A stretch of 64,000 nucleotides of DNA from RBG-16-66-20 sp052386675 (GCA_052386675.1 JBQTJX010000010.1:1-64000), one strand, 5' to 3'. Shown: positions 35,577-44,298, numbered from the stretch's first letter. The notes: generated by a model from the letters alone, not told the origin. Program-made: numbers and translations.

Positions 35577-37618
35577 GTCGCGAGCTTCGCGATGTCTGCG
35601 ACGCGGTTCATGGCTTCTCGCAGGTCGCGAAGGAGCGCTAGGCGGTTTCGCCGCACCTTTTCGTCTTCAGTCATCACCATGACATTCTCGAAGAATGCAT
35701 CGACCGGTGCTTTGAGCACGGCAAAACTTTTCAGGTAGCCGGTGTAGTCTCCGCTTTCATAGAGGGGCCTGGCCCTCTCGGCGGCGGCGCGGATAGCTTC
35801 GTGCAATGTCTGTTCCGCAGGATCCGTGAACGCGGCTGCATTCGCATTCACTGGCGTTTCGCCCTTCGCCTCGGCTTGCTTGAGGATATTGGCGATTCGC
35901 TTGTTTGCAGCAGCAAGACTTTCGGCTTCCGGGAGGGCCTGAAAAGCCTTGACCGCTTCTAACTGCTTCGGCACCAGGCCCAGGTTGGTGACGTTCCTGT
36001 TCAGGACTGCATCCACCTGAAGGGTTGAATATCCCTGCTCTTTCAAGTAGCCCGTGAATCGATCGTTCACAAACTGCACCAGTTCAATCGGTGTGTGACT
36101 TTCGAATGGCTCGAAAGCGGCCTTTGCTAGTTCATGAAGCGACAGGTGCAACTTGTGTTCCACGAGAATTCGCACGACCCCCAGCGCCGCGCGCCGCAGG
36201 CCGAAGGGATCCTTGTCACCGGTGGGCTGCTGTCCGATGCTGAACAGGCCCGCGATGGCGTCCAGCTTGTCGGCGAGCGCTACGGCGCAGGCGACCTTGC
36301 CTTCGGGCAACTTGTCGCCGGCGAAGCGCGGCCGGTAATGCGCCTCGATGGCGTCGGCGACTTCGGCCGGCTCCTGGTCGTGAAGCGCGTAGTAGCGTCC
36401 CATCACGCCCTGCAGTTCCGGGAACTCGCCCACCATGCCGGTGAGCAGGTCGGCCTTGGCGAGCTCGGCGGCGCGTTCCGCAAGCAACGGGTCGGCGCCG
36501 AGGACGCGGGCGATCTTGCCCGCGAACAGCCGGACCCGCTCCATGCGCCTGTGCTGGGTGCCGAGCTTGTTGTGGTACACGACCTTGTCGAGCATTGGCA
36601 CGCGTTCTTCCAGCCGCTGCCTGCGGTCCTGGTTGTAGAAGAAGCGCGCGTCTTCCAGGCGCGGCCGCACCACGCGCTGGTTGCCGCCGACGATGTGGCG
36701 CGGGTCGGACACCTTCATGTTGGAGACGATGAGGAACTTCGGCTGCAGCTTGCCCGCGCCGTCGAACAGCGGGAAGTACTTCTGGTTCTGCCGCATGGTC
36801 AGGATGAGGCATTCCTGCGGCACATCCAGGAACGCCCTGTCGAACTCGCCGACGTAGACGCTGGGGTGCTCCACCAGCGCGGCGACCTCGTCCAGGAGCG
36901 CCGAGTACTCGCCGAGGCTGCCGCCCTGGCGCGTCGCCTCGGCCTGCAGCGCGGCGTCGATGGCGGCCTTGCGGGTGTTGAAGTCGGCGACGACCATGCC
37001 GTCCTCGAGAAGCTGCCTCTCGTAGCTGTCGGCGCCGGCGATCGTGATCGCGCCCTTGCCCATGAAGCGGTGGCCGCGGGTTGCATTGCGCGACTGGAGG
37101 CCGAGCACCGTTCCCGGGACGATCTTCGCGCCGTGAAGCATGACCAGGCCGTGCACCGGGCGGACGAACTGCGCCTCGCCGGAGCCCCAGCGCATCAGCT
37201 TTGCGACCGGCAACTTGCGCAGAGCGTCCTCTACCATTGAGTCCAAGCTCGTGCCTAGATGTGACCCTTTCGCGACCTTTCGGCAAGCGAAAATCTTGCC
37301 CTTGGCTGTATCAATCTGAACAAGGTCGCTGACTGTGACGCCATGCTTTCTTGCGAAGCCCTCCACGGCCGCGCTTGGCGCGCTCGCTGGAGGGCCTTTG
37401 TGCTCCTCTGCGCGATCGGGTGCTGATTCGCGCACGAGCGATATTCGAATGGCGAGACGCCGCGGTGTCGCGAACGACATAACCACACTTTCATCGCAAA
37501 GGAATCCATCTTGACGAAGGTCCTCGGCGAGAGCGTCGCAAAACGCCACCGAGAGGACGCGCAGGGATTTCGGCGGCAGCTCCTCGGTGAGCAACTCGAC
37601 CAGCAGCGTCGCTTCCAC
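35573..37618 (-). CDS. glyS: Glycyl-tRNA synthetase beta subunit
   Basis: Beta chain of the alpha2-beta2 glycyl-tRNA synthetase; it carries tRNA-binding and HD-like domains. It has 681 residues, the usual length. The N-terminus LLVELLTEELPPKSLRVLS, the core LEDARFFYNQDRRQRLEERV, and DKLDAIAGLFSIGQQPTGDKDPFGLRRAALG are typical. Base composition is mosaic: both ends (about 37200-37618 and 35573-36180) are visibly lower in GC than the middle. Two hand-counted 60-base blocks in the ends gave 50% (36001-36060, 37261-37320) against 72% at 36841-36900. The protein is intact. Directly abuts glyQ. Confidence 0.97.
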   Translation of the reverse strand: MEATLLVELLTEELPPKSLRVLSVAFCDALAEDLRQDGFLCDESVVMSFATPRRLAIRISLVRESAPDRAEEHKGPPASAPSAAVEGFARKHGVTVSDLVQIDTAKGKIFACRKVAKGSHLGTSLDSMVEDALRKLPVAKLMRWGSGEAQFVRPVHGLVMLHGAKIVPGTVLGLQSRNATRGHRFMGKGAITIAGADSYERQLLEDGMVVADFNTRKAAIDAALQAEATRQGGSLGEYSALLDEVAALVEHPSVYVGEFDRAFLDVPQECLILTMRQNQKYFPLFDGAGKLQPKFLIVSNMKVSDPRHIVGGNQRVVRPRLEDARFFYNQDRRQRLEERVPMLDKVVYHNKLGTQHRRMERVRLFAGKIARVLGADPLLAERAAELAKADLLTGMVGEFPELQGVMGRYYALHDQEPAEVADAIEAHYRPRFAGDKLPEGKVACAVALADKLDAIAGLFSIGQQPTGDKDPFGLRRAALGVVRILVEHKLHLSLHELAKAAFEPFESHTPIELVQFVNDRFTGYLKEQGYSTLQVDAVLNRNVTNLGLVPKQLEAVKAFQALPEAESLAAANKRIANILKQAEAKGETPVNANAAAFTDPAEQTLHEAIRAAAERARPLYESGDYTGYLKSFAVLKAPVDAFFENVMVMTEDEKVRRNRLALLRDLREAMNRVADIAKLAT

Positions 37619-38494
37619 CTAGGCCGCCTTGACCATCGGAAAGCCCAGCCGCTCGCGCGACTCGAAGTAGGCCTGCGCCACCGCGCGCGCCAGCGCCCGC
37701 ACCCGCCCGATGTAGGCCGCGCGCTCGGTGACGGAGATCGCGCCGCGCGCATCGAGCAGGTTGAAGGTGTGCGAGGCCTTCAACACCATTTCGTAGGCGG
37801 GCAGCACGCACTTCGCCTCGATCAGGCGCCTGGCTTCGCCCTCGTACTCGCCGAAATGCCGGAACAGGATGTCCGCGTTCGACAGTTCGAAGTTGTAGCG
37901 CGACTGCTCGACTTCGTTCTGGTGGTAGACGTCGCCATAACTCACGCCCGGCGTCCACACCAGATCGAAGATGGATTCCTTGCCCTGCAGGTACATCGCC
38001 AGGCGTTCCAAGCCGTAGGTGATCTCGCCCAGCACCGGCTTGCAAGAGAGCGACCCCACCTCCTGGAAGTAGGTGAACTGGGTCACTTCCATGCCGTCCA
38101 GCCACACTTCCCAGCCCAGGCCCCAGGCGCCCAGCGTTGGCGATTCCCAGTCGTCCTCGACGAAGCGGATGTCATGCTCCATGGGGTTGATGCCGAGGTG
38201 CTTGAGGGACTCGAGGTACAACGCCTGGATCTCTGGCGGCGAGGGCTTCAGCACCACCTGGTACTGGTAGTAGTGCTGCAGGCGGTTCGGGTTCTCGCCG
38301 TAGCGCCCGTCCTTGGGCCGGCGCGAGGGCTGCACGTAGGCCGCGTTCCACGGCTCCGGCCCGATGGCGCGCAGGAAGGTCGCGGTGTGAAAGGTGCCGG
38401 CGCCGACTTCCATGTCGTAGGGCTGCAGCAGCGCGCAGCCGCGCTGGTCCCAGAAGTCGTTCAGGCGAAGGATGAGTTGCTGGAAAGTAAGCAT
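37619..38494 (-). CDS. glyQ: Glycyl-tRNA synthetase alpha subunit
   Basis: Class II catalytic subunit, 291 residues. The start MLTFQQLILRLNDFWDQRGC, PSRRPKDGRYGENPNRLQHY and GWEVWLDGMEVTQFTYFQEVG are diagnostic. ATG 38494 is the family start. It is separated from lnt by 13 bases and from glyS by none. Confidence 0.98.
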   Translation of the reverse strand: MLTFQQLILRLNDFWDQRGCALLQPYDMEVGAGTFHTATFLRAIGPEPWNAAYVQPSRRPKDGRYGENPNRLQHYYQYQVVLKPSPPEIQALYLESLKHLGINPMEHDIRFVEDDWESPTLGAWGLGWEVWLDGMEVTQFTYFQEVGSLSCKPVLGEITYGLERLAMYLQGKESIFDLVWTPGVSYGDVYHQNEVEQSRYNFELSNADILFRHFGEYEGEARRLIEAKCVLPAYEMVLKASHTFNLLDARGAISVTERAAYIGRVRALARAVAQAYFESRERLGFPMVKAA

Positions 38495-38507
38495 CGGGCG
38501 GGGGATT

Positions 38508-39995
38508 TTACTGGCTGCGGCCGCGCAGCGCGACGAAAGCAAGCGCCGCGAGCGCGAGCAGCAGCGCCGGCCAGTCGCCCAGCCCGGCGTAGGGCGTGGC
38601 GCCGGTATGGCCACGCACCTCGGCGTCCACGCGGCCCTGAAGGAACTGTGGCATGCGAGCCCGCACCGAACCATCCGGGGCGATCGCGGCGGTGACGCCG
38701 GTGTTGGCGGCGGTCAGGTGCCAGCGTCCGGACTCCAGCGCGCGCATCCGCGCGATCTGCAGGTGCTGCGCCGGCGCCAGCGAATCGCCGAACCAGGCCA
38801 CGTTGGATACGTTCACCAGGAGAGTCGCCTCGGGAAGCTGGCGCGCGATCTCCCGGCCATAGGCGTCCTCGTAGCAGATGTTCAGCGCGACGCGCTGGCC
38901 GGCCACCGCGAGCGGGCGCTGGCCGGCGCCGCCGCGGGAGAAATCCGACAGCGGGATGGACAGCACGCGCACGATCCAGCCGAATCCCGCCGGCACGAAC
39001 TCGCCGAACGGCACCAGGTGCTGCTTGCGGTACGCCTGCTGCGGCGAGACGCCGAGGCTGACGACGCTGTTGTAGTAGGACTCTCCTTCCCGCACCGGTA
39101 CTCCGAGCAGCAAGTCGCCGCCGTTGCGCCGCGCGGTCGCGCGCAGCCGGTCCAGGTACGCCGGATCCACGCGATCAAGGAAGCGGGGGATCGCGGTTTC
39201 AGGCAGCACGATCAGGCGCGCCTGGCTGGCTTCGGCGAGGGTGGCGTAGGTCTCCAGCGTGCGCGCATAGCGTGCCGGGTCGAACTTCGTTTCCTGCGGC
39301 ACGCTGCCCTGCAGAAGGGACACCGTCAGCGTATCCCCCGTGGGAACAGTCCACTGCGCGCTGCGCAGGGCGAATCCGGATGCGAGCAGCAAGACCAGCG
39401 CTGCCACGGCAGGCCAGCGCGCCTGCCCGGCCAGGACGCACCACAGCAGGCCCGCGGCGCAGGCGAGGGCGAACGAGACCGCGTAGGCGCCGCCGAGCGG
39501 CGCGAAACCGCCCAGCGCATCGTCGACGGCAGCGTAGCCCATCGAGAGCCACGGAAAGCCGGTCAGGATCCAGCCGCGCAGCAGCTCCAGCAGCACCCAG
39601 GCTGCGGGAATGGCGAGCGACGCGCGCAGAGCCGGGTGCGCCTTCGCGGCAAACCGTGCCTGCAGCCAGGCGGCAGTCGCGGGGAACAGCGCGAGGAACG
39701 CGCAGAACGCGAATGTCGCAAAGGCCGCCAGCGGCGCCGGCATGGCGCCGAAGCGATGAAGGCTGACGTAGATCCATGAGACACCGACCGCGAAGAGTCC
39801 CAGGCCAAACAGGTAGCCGATGGCGAACGCGGCACGCGGCGTCCCTGCCCGGACCAGCAGGTGCGTCAGGATCGCAAGCGCGGCGAGCGCGGCAAGGAAC
39901 TGGTCGAACGGCGAGAAGCCCAGCACCGCCGCCGCGCCGGCAAGGAACGGCGCGAAGTAAACAGGGACAGACCACGTTTTCCAGGGAGCATGCAT
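38508..39995 (-). CDS. lnt: Apolipoprotein N-acyltransferase, start codon inside a REP-like hairpin
   Basis: Integral inner-membrane enzyme that adds the third acyl chain to lipoproteins. It has 495 residues. Several N-terminal membrane segments precede a nitrilase-type periplasmic domain with Glu in VLPETAIPRF, Lys in YRKQHLVPFGEF and Cys in NICYEDAYG, matching the E-K-C triad. The only ATG before the first membrane helix (39995) lies in the loop of a 23-bp hairpin repeat, so residues 1-12 (MHAPWKTWSVPV) are encoded by the repeat. No Shine-Dalgarno is evident. The native start was probably displaced by the insertion, and re-initiation from corC (stop 27 bases upstream) may be used. Confidence 0.93.
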   Translation of the reverse strand: MHAPWKTWSVPVYFAPFLAGAAAVLGFSPFDQFLAALAALAILTHLLVRAGTPRAAFAIGYLFGLGLFAVGVSWIYVSLHRFGAMPAPLAAFATFAFCAFLALFPATAAWLQARFAAKAHPALRASLAIPAAWVLLELLRGWILTGFPWLSMGYAAVDDALGGFAPLGGAYAVSFALACAAGLLWCVLAGQARWPAVAALVLLLASGFALRSAQWTVPTGDTLTVSLLQGSVPQETKFDPARYARTLETYATLAEASQARLIVLPETAIPRFLDRVDPAYLDRLRATARRNGGDLLLGVPVREGESYYNSVVSLGVSPQQAYRKQHLVPFGEFVPAGFGWIVRVLSIPLSDFSRGGAGQRPLAVAGQRVALNICYEDAYGREIARQLPEATLLVNVSNVAWFGDSLAPAQHLQIARMRALESGRWHLTAANTGVTAAIAPDGSVRARMPQFLQGRVDAEVRGHTGATPYAGLGDWPALLLALAALAFVALRGRSQ

Positions 39996-40023
39996 CGCCA
40001 GAAAACGTGGTCTGTCCCTGTTT
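39959..40023. repeat. REP-like palindromic repeat, copy 1
   Basis: Arms 39959-39981 and 40001-40023 are perfect 23-base complements around a 19-base loop. The core CAGGGACAGACCACG recurs with small changes in the hairpin at 61104-61156. On the corC-lnt transcript the loop exposes the lnt AUG, and the last base of the corC stop codon is in the arm. No transposase is nearby, so this would be a non-autonomous element. The mobilising REP-associated (RAYT) transposase is assumed, not seen. Confidence 0.85.
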
Positions 40024-40847
40024 TAGGACTTGGGCTTCTCGACGATCAGTGTGTAGACGCGCCGGCTGTCGGCGCGCAGCACCTGGAACCTGAGGCTGGC
40101 GATGGCGAGCGACTCGCCGCGCTTGGGCAGTCGCCCGAGGTGCGCGATCACGAGGCCGCCCACGGTATCGTGTTCCTCATCCGGGAAATCGGTGCCGAAG
40201 GCGGCGTTGAAGTCCGCGATCTGGGTCAGGGCCTTGACGCGGAAGCGGCCGCCGGGCTCCGGCAGGATGTTGTCGCTCGCCTCGTCGAAATCGTACTCGT
40301 CCTCGATGTCGCCGACGATCTGCTCCAGCACGTCCTCGATGGTCACCAGTCCCGCCACGCCGCCGTACTCGTCCACCACGATCGCCATGTGGTTGCGGCT
40401 GGCACGGAATTCGCGCAACAGCACGTTGAGGCGCTTGGATTCGGGCACGAACACCGCCGGGCGCAGCATCTCGCGCACGTTGAACGCTTCCTCGCCCGCG
40501 TAGTGCCGCAGCAGGTCCTTGGCGAGCAGGATGCCGATGACATCGTCGCGGCTCTGGTCGATCACCGGAAAGCGCGAGTGCGCGTTGGCCATTACCTGGG
40601 GGATGAACGCCTCGACGTCCTGGTGGATGTCGATCACGTCCATCTGCGCGCGCGGAATCATGATGTCGCGCACCTGGATCTCGGAGACGGTAAGCGCGCC
40701 CTCGATGATGGACAGCGCGTCGGCGTCGAGGATGTTGCGCTGGTAGGCCGAGCGCAGCAGTTGCACCAGGCTGTCGCGGTCCGCCGGTTCGCGCAGCAGC
40801 AGCGCGGACAGGCGTTCGAGAAAACCGGGTCTCTGCGATTCAGGCAT
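40023..40847 (-). CDS. corC: CorC/YbeX CBS-domain protein
   Basis: A cytoplasmic protein of 274 residues. Two CBS domains occupy about 65-190 (RDIMIPRAQMDVIDI, SRFPVIDQSRDDVIGILL, MAIVVDEYGGVAGLVTIEDV). A CorC_HlyC transporter-associated domain ends the protein. It has been linked to Mg/Co efflux and to ribosome maturation with YbeY and PhoH. In the conserved order phoH-ybeY-corC-lnt. The stop codon abuts the REP-like hairpin. Confidence 0.93.
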   Translation of the reverse strand: MPESQRPGFLERLSALLLREPADRDSLVQLLRSAYQRNILDADALSIIEGALTVSEIQVRDIMIPRAQMDVIDIHQDVEAFIPQVMANAHSRFPVIDQSRDDVIGILLAKDLLRHYAGEEAFNVREMLRPAVFVPESKRLNVLLREFRASRNHMAIVVDEYGGVAGLVTIEDVLEQIVGDIEDEYDFDEASDNILPEPGGRFRVKALTQIADFNAAFGTDFPDEEHDTVGGLVIAHLGRLPKRGESLAIASLRFQVLRADSRRVYTLIVEKPKS

Positions 40848-40895
40848 TCAGGGGGAAGGGCAGGCAGGGGAAATGACGGCGGAGCGCCGGCGCGG

Positions 40896-41363
40896 CTATT
40901 TTACCGCTGCTTTCACCTGATACGGATCGGGATAGCCGAGCGTGCGCAGGATGCGGATTTCGCGCCGCTCCATGCGTTCGGCCTCGGCGCGGCGCGCATG
41001 GTCCAGCCCGCGCAGGTGCAGCAGGCCGTGCACCACCATATGCGCGTAGTGCGCAAGCAGCGGCTTTCCCTGCGTGCGCGCCTCGCGCGCGATCACCGGA
41101 TGGCAAAGGACGATGTCTCCGCGGTTGCGGCCGTAGTGGAACGACAGCACATTGGTGGCGTAGTCGCGGTTGCGGAAGGCGCGGTTGAGGCGCCGGCCCT
41201 CTGCGGCGCCGACCACGCGCAGCGTCGCCTGCATCCCGGCGCCGGCCGCGGCGCGCGCGCTGCGCAGCAGCACCCGCGCCGCGGGTGCGCCGCGCACCGC
41301 GCGCTGCACCGCGAACCGGCTAGGTGCCGGCTTTCTTTGCTTCGTCCGCGGCGTGGCGGTCAT
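40896..41363 (-). CDS. ybeY: Endoribonuclease YbeY (rRNA maturation)
   Basis: Zinc-dependent single-strand RNase needed for 16S rRNA 3'-end processing and 70S quality control. It has 155 residues from ATG 41363. The zinc motif is HGLLHLRGLDH; RDYATNVLSFHYG is the other family motif. The start is uncertain: ATG 41363 overlaps phoH by 44 bases, while GTG 41309 begins just after the phoH stop and would give 137 residues starting near the family's usual N-terminus. Confidence 0.93.
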   Translation of the reverse strand: MTATPRTKQRKPAPSRFAVQRAVRGAPAARVLLRSARAAAGAGMQATLRVVGAAEGRRLNRAFRNRDYATNVLSFHYGRNRGDIVLCHPVIAREARTQGKPLLAHYAHMVVHGLLHLRGLDHARRAEAERMERREIRILRTLGYPDPYQVKAAVK

Positions 41364-42324
41364 AGGCGTCGATGATGCGCGCCACCAGCGGGTGGCGCAC
41401 CACGTCGGCGGCGGTGAAATCGCTGAAGGCGATGCCGCGCACGCCGGCGAGGATCCGGCGCGCCTCCACGAGGCCGCTGCGCGCGCCGCGCGCGAGGTCG
41501 ATCTGCGTCACGTCGCCGGTGACCACCGCCTTGGCGCCGAAGCCGATGCGGGTCAGGAACATCTTCATCTGCTCGGGCGTGGTGTTCTGCGCCTCGTCGA
41601 GGATGATGAAGGCGTGATTCAGCGTGCGGCCGCGCATGTAGGCGAGGGGCGCGAGCTCGATGGTGCCGCGCTCGAGCATCTTCGCGGTCTCGTCGAAACC
41701 GGCGAGGTCGTAGAGCGCGTCGTACAACGGCCTCAGGTAGGGGTCCACCTTCTGCGCCAGGTCCCCGGGCAGGAAACCCAGGCGCTCGCCGGCCTCCACC
41801 GCCGGGCGCACCAGCACGATGCGCTTGACCTTGTCGCGCTTGAGCGCATCCACGGCGCAGGCCACGGCAAGGTATGTCTTGCCGGTGCCGGCCGGCCCGA
41901 TTCCCAGGGTGATGTCGTGTGCGAGGATGTTCTCGATATAGCGCGCCTGGTGCGGCGTGCGGCCGTGCAGTTCCGGCCGGCGCGTGAGCAGCTTCGGGCC
42001 GGCTTCTTCGCCTGCGCGCGGGGGCAGGTCATGCGCGATCTCGGCCAGGCCCAGCTGCAGATCGTCCAGCGAAAGGTCCGACCCCGCGCGCTGGTAGAAG
42101 TTCTCCAGCGCCCGCGCGGCGCGCCCAGCCTGTGTCGGTTCCCCGCGCACCGTGAAGCGCGCGCCGCGCCTCGAGATGGCGACATCGAGCGCCGTTTCGA
42201 TCTGGCGCAGGTTCTCGTCCATCGCGCCGCACAGGCGGGCGAGGCGCGGGTTGTCCACCGGCTCCAGCCGCAGGATGACCGGCTTCGCCTCGGCGACCGG
42301 CTTCGCCGCGGCCCTACGCTGCAT
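41320..42324 (-). CDS. phoH: PhoH-family ATPase (YbeZ)
   Basis: Predicted RNA-helicase-like ATPase acting with YbeY. It has 334 residues. Walker A is GIGPAGTGKTYLAVACAV and Walker B is AFIILDEAQNTTPEQMK; TGDVTQIDL follows. An N-terminal KH-like region covers about 15-110. ATG 42324 is used; TTG 42330 is two codons upstream. The 5' end overlaps the miaB 3' end by 11 bases. Confidence 0.95.
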   Translation of the reverse strand: MQRRAAAKPVAEAKPVILRLEPVDNPRLARLCGAMDENLRQIETALDVAISRRGARFTVRGEPTQAGRAARALENFYQRAGSDLSLDDLQLGLAEIAHDLPPRAGEEAGPKLLTRRPELHGRTPHQARYIENILAHDITLGIGPAGTGKTYLAVACAVDALKRDKVKRIVLVRPAVEAGERLGFLPGDLAQKVDPYLRPLYDALYDLAGFDETAKMLERGTIELAPLAYMRGRTLNHAFIILDEAQNTTPEQMKMFLTRIGFGAKAVVTGDVTQIDLARGARSGLVEARRILAGVRGIAFSDFTAADVVRHPLVARIIDAYDRHAADEAKKAGT

Positions 42325-43642
42325 GAGCAAGCTCGCCGCGCAGGGTGTGCGAGCGCACCCCGGTCACGCGCAGCTCGACGAAGCGATTCACCAGCGACGC
42401 GTCGCCGCTGAAATTGACCACGCGATTGTTCGCGGTGCGCCCGGCGAGCTCCTCGGGGCGCCTGGTCGACGGCCCCTCGACCAGCACGCGCTGCACGCTG
42501 CCCACCATGGATTCGCTCGCCGCCAGCGCCTGCCCCTCGAGCAGCGCGTTCAGGCGTTGCAGTCGCTCGACTTTCTCTGCCGCCGGCGTGTCGTCGGCAA
42601 GCTCCGCCGCGGGCGTCCCGGGGCGCGGGCTGTAGATGAACACGTAGGAACCGTCGAACGAAAGTTCCTCCGCGAGCGCAAGTGTCGCTTCGAAATCCGC
42701 TGCCGTCTCGCCGGGGAAGCCGACGATGAAGTCGGACAGGAGGCTCAAGTCCGGACGCGCGCGGCGCAGGCGGCGGATGATGGAGCGGTACTCCAGCGTC
42801 GTATAGCCGCGCTTCATCGCCGCCAGCACGCGGTCCGAGCCCGACTGCACCGGCAGGTGCACCTGCGGCGAGAGCGCTGGCAGCCCGGCGTGGGCGTCGA
42901 TCAGGCGCTGGGTGAACTCGCGCGGGTGCGACGTGGTGTAGCGGATGCGCTCGATGCCTTCGATCTCGGCGACGTAGCGCAGCAGCTCGGCGTAATCGCC
43001 GGGGTCGCCGTCGATCAACCCGCGCCAGGCATTCACGTTCTGGCCGAGCAGCGTCACTTCCTTCACGCCCTGCGCCGCGAGCGTGGCGACCTCGGCGATG
43101 ACGTCCTCGAACGGGCGCGACACTTCGCGGCCGCGGGTATAGGGAACAACGCAGAAGCTGCAGTACTTGCTGCAGCCTTCCATGACCGACACGAAGGCAC
43201 TGGCGCCCAACGCCCTGGGCTCGGGCAGGCGGTCGAACTTCTCGATCTCCGGAAAGCTCACGTCCACCTGCGGACGGCCGCCGGCGCGGCGCCGCTCGAG
43301 CAACTCGGGCAGGCGGTGCAGCGTTTGCGGTCCGAACACCACGTCCACGTGCGGGGCGCGCGTCACGATCGCGCCGCCTTCCTGGCTGGCGACGCAGCCG
43401 CCGACGGCGATCATCAGTTCCGGGCGATCCCGCTTCAGGCGCTTGAGCATGCCCAGGTCGGCGAACACCTTCTCCTGCGCCTTCTCGCGAATCGAGCAGG
43501 TATTGAAGACGATCAGGTCGGCGTCCTCGGGCGAATCGGCGCTGGACATGCCGTCGCGCTCGGCGAGCAGACCGGCGATTCTCGCCGAGTCGTACTCGTT
43601 CATCTGGCAGCCGAAAGTGCGGATGAAGACTTTGCCAGCCAT
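42314..43642 (-). CDS. miaB: tRNA-2-methylthio-N6-dimethylallyladenosine synthase
   Basis: Radical-SAM methylthiotransferase modifying A37 of tRNAs reading UNN codons. It has 442 residues. Three Cys of the N-terminal cluster (FGCQMNEYDS, FNTCSIREKA, VGGCVASQEG) and the radical-SAM CxxxCxxC (MEGCSKYCSFCVVPYTRG) are intact. A TRAM domain ends the protein. Its tRNA substrates include tRNA-Phe, encoded at 2384. It heads the minus-strand block through gloA. Confidence 0.97.
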   Translation of the reverse strand: MAGKVFIRTFGCQMNEYDSARIAGLLAERDGMSSADSPEDADLIVFNTCSIREKAQEKVFADLGMLKRLKRDRPELMIAVGGCVASQEGGAIVTRAPHVDVVFGPQTLHRLPELLERRRAGGRPQVDVSFPEIEKFDRLPEPRALGASAFVSVMEGCSKYCSFCVVPYTRGREVSRPFEDVIAEVATLAAQGVKEVTLLGQNVNAWRGLIDGDPGDYAELLRYVAEIEGIERIRYTTSHPREFTQRLIDAHAGLPALSPQVHLPVQSGSDRVLAAMKRGYTTLEYRSIIRRLRRARPDLSLLSDFIVGFPGETAADFEATLALAEELSFDGSYVFIYSPRPGTPAAELADDTPAAEKVERLQRLNALLEGQALAASESMVGSVQRVLVEGPSTRRPEELAGRTANNRVVNFSGDASLVNRFVELRVTGVRSHTLRGELAHAA

Positions 43643-43658
43643 CGCGCGGCGCCGCCGC

Positions 43659-43985
43659 CTACTTCGCGGGGTCTGGCTGCGCGATTTCCTGCTCGGACAG
43701 GATCCAGATGCGATGCAGGTTGCCGAGGGCGTCCGGCAGGTACTTGACCTTGCTGTCCGGCGGCAGCATCGTCGGCAGCACGATGCGGTTGTTCGCGTCG
43801 CGGATCTGGGCTCCCGGGGACAGCCTCGCCGTCTTGCCGTCCAGCCTCACCTCCGACTGGCCTACGTGCGTCAGCGTGCCGCGCTTGGCGTCGGTGGGAA
43901 TAGTGCGCAACTGGGCCAGCGCCGCGCCGGCGCAGGCGCCCAGCGCGAGGATTGCAACGGCACTTCGCAACAGTTTTCCGCTCAT
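43659..43985 (-). CDS. Small exported protein of unknown function
   Basis: A 108-residue protein. A clear Sec signal peptide covers about 1-24 (LLRSAVAILALGACAGAALA) with cleavage before QLRT. The mature part is about 84 residues, hydrophilic, with no cysteine. No family recognised. GGAG lies a few bases before the ATG and a TAGAAT box (44025-44020, minus) about 35 bases upstream is a possible -10. It ends 16 bases before miaB and may be co-transcribed. Confidence 0.75.
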   Translation of the reverse strand: MSGKLLRSAVAILALGACAGAALAQLRTIPTDAKRGTLTHVGQSEVRLDGKTARLSPGAQIRDANNRIVLPTMLPPDSKVKYLPDALGNLHRIWILSEQEIAQPDPAK

Positions 43986-44019
43986 CGGGCTCCGAATCCT
44001 CGCGCCGGCATGAACGGCG

Positions 44020-44025
44020 ATTCTA
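44020..44025 (-). promoter_or_regulatory. Possible -10 box for the exported protein/miaB transcript
   Basis: TAGAAT on the minus strand, 35 bases upstream of the 43985 start codon. No good -35 box at 17 bases. Palindrome B is centred about 86 bases upstream of the implied start site. Confidence 0.35.
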
Positions 44026-44087
44026 GCAGAAAGCCCTTTTGCGACCGATGCTTAGTGGGTGGAAACGGCTCAAGCCTGGCCCGGGCA

Positions 44088-44109
44088 AATGTTACCGATC
44101 GGTAACATT
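44088..44109. promoter_or_regulatory. 22-bp perfect palindrome (operator candidate B)
   Basis: The left half AATGTTACCGA is followed by its exact reverse complement, again centred on GATC. It differs from palindrome A (8752-8773) only by one T/A swap in each half. It lies in the 219-base gap 43986-44204, between the exported-protein gene and tRNA-Met, where I see no other gene. Confidence 0.7.
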
Positions 44110-44204
44110 CCGGCCCCGGATGGCGCTCTGCGTCGCCGAGCCTGGCACCATGGCGGGCCTTGTCAATCTGCCTGCTGCGCGAGCCTGCAGCAGATTGGAG
44201 AATG

Positions 44205-44281
44205 TGGTGGCGAATCAGGGACTCGAACCCCGGACAAACGGATTATGATTCCGCTGCTCTAACCAGCTGAGCTAATTCGCC
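44205..44281 (-). tRNA. tRNA-Met (CAT), elongator type
   Basis: A 77-base cloverleaf on the minus strand. The acceptor stem GGCGAAT pairs with ATTCGCC, with discriminator A and encoded CCA. The D-arm is TAGCTCAGCTGGTTAGAGCA, the anticodon loop ATCATAA with CAT, and the T-arm GGGGTTCGAGTCCC. CAT could also be tRNA-Ile2 (lysidine-modified). I favour elongator Met but cannot exclude Ile2 by eye. A1 pairing in the acceptor excludes initiator features. Confidence 0.93.
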
Positions 44282-44298
44282 ATTTCGAGCGGGTGCGG

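Noticed and set aside
44164..44197. Inverted repeat CAATCTGC...GCAGATTG downstream of tRNA-Met, considered as its terminator
   Set aside because: Only 8 bp pair cleanly, the loop is long and no T-run follows, so I did not list it as a terminator.
44039..44262. Two short plus-strand frames in the gap before tRNA-Met
   Set aside because: They end inside the tRNA, have no ribosome site or family similarity, and pass through the palindrome.
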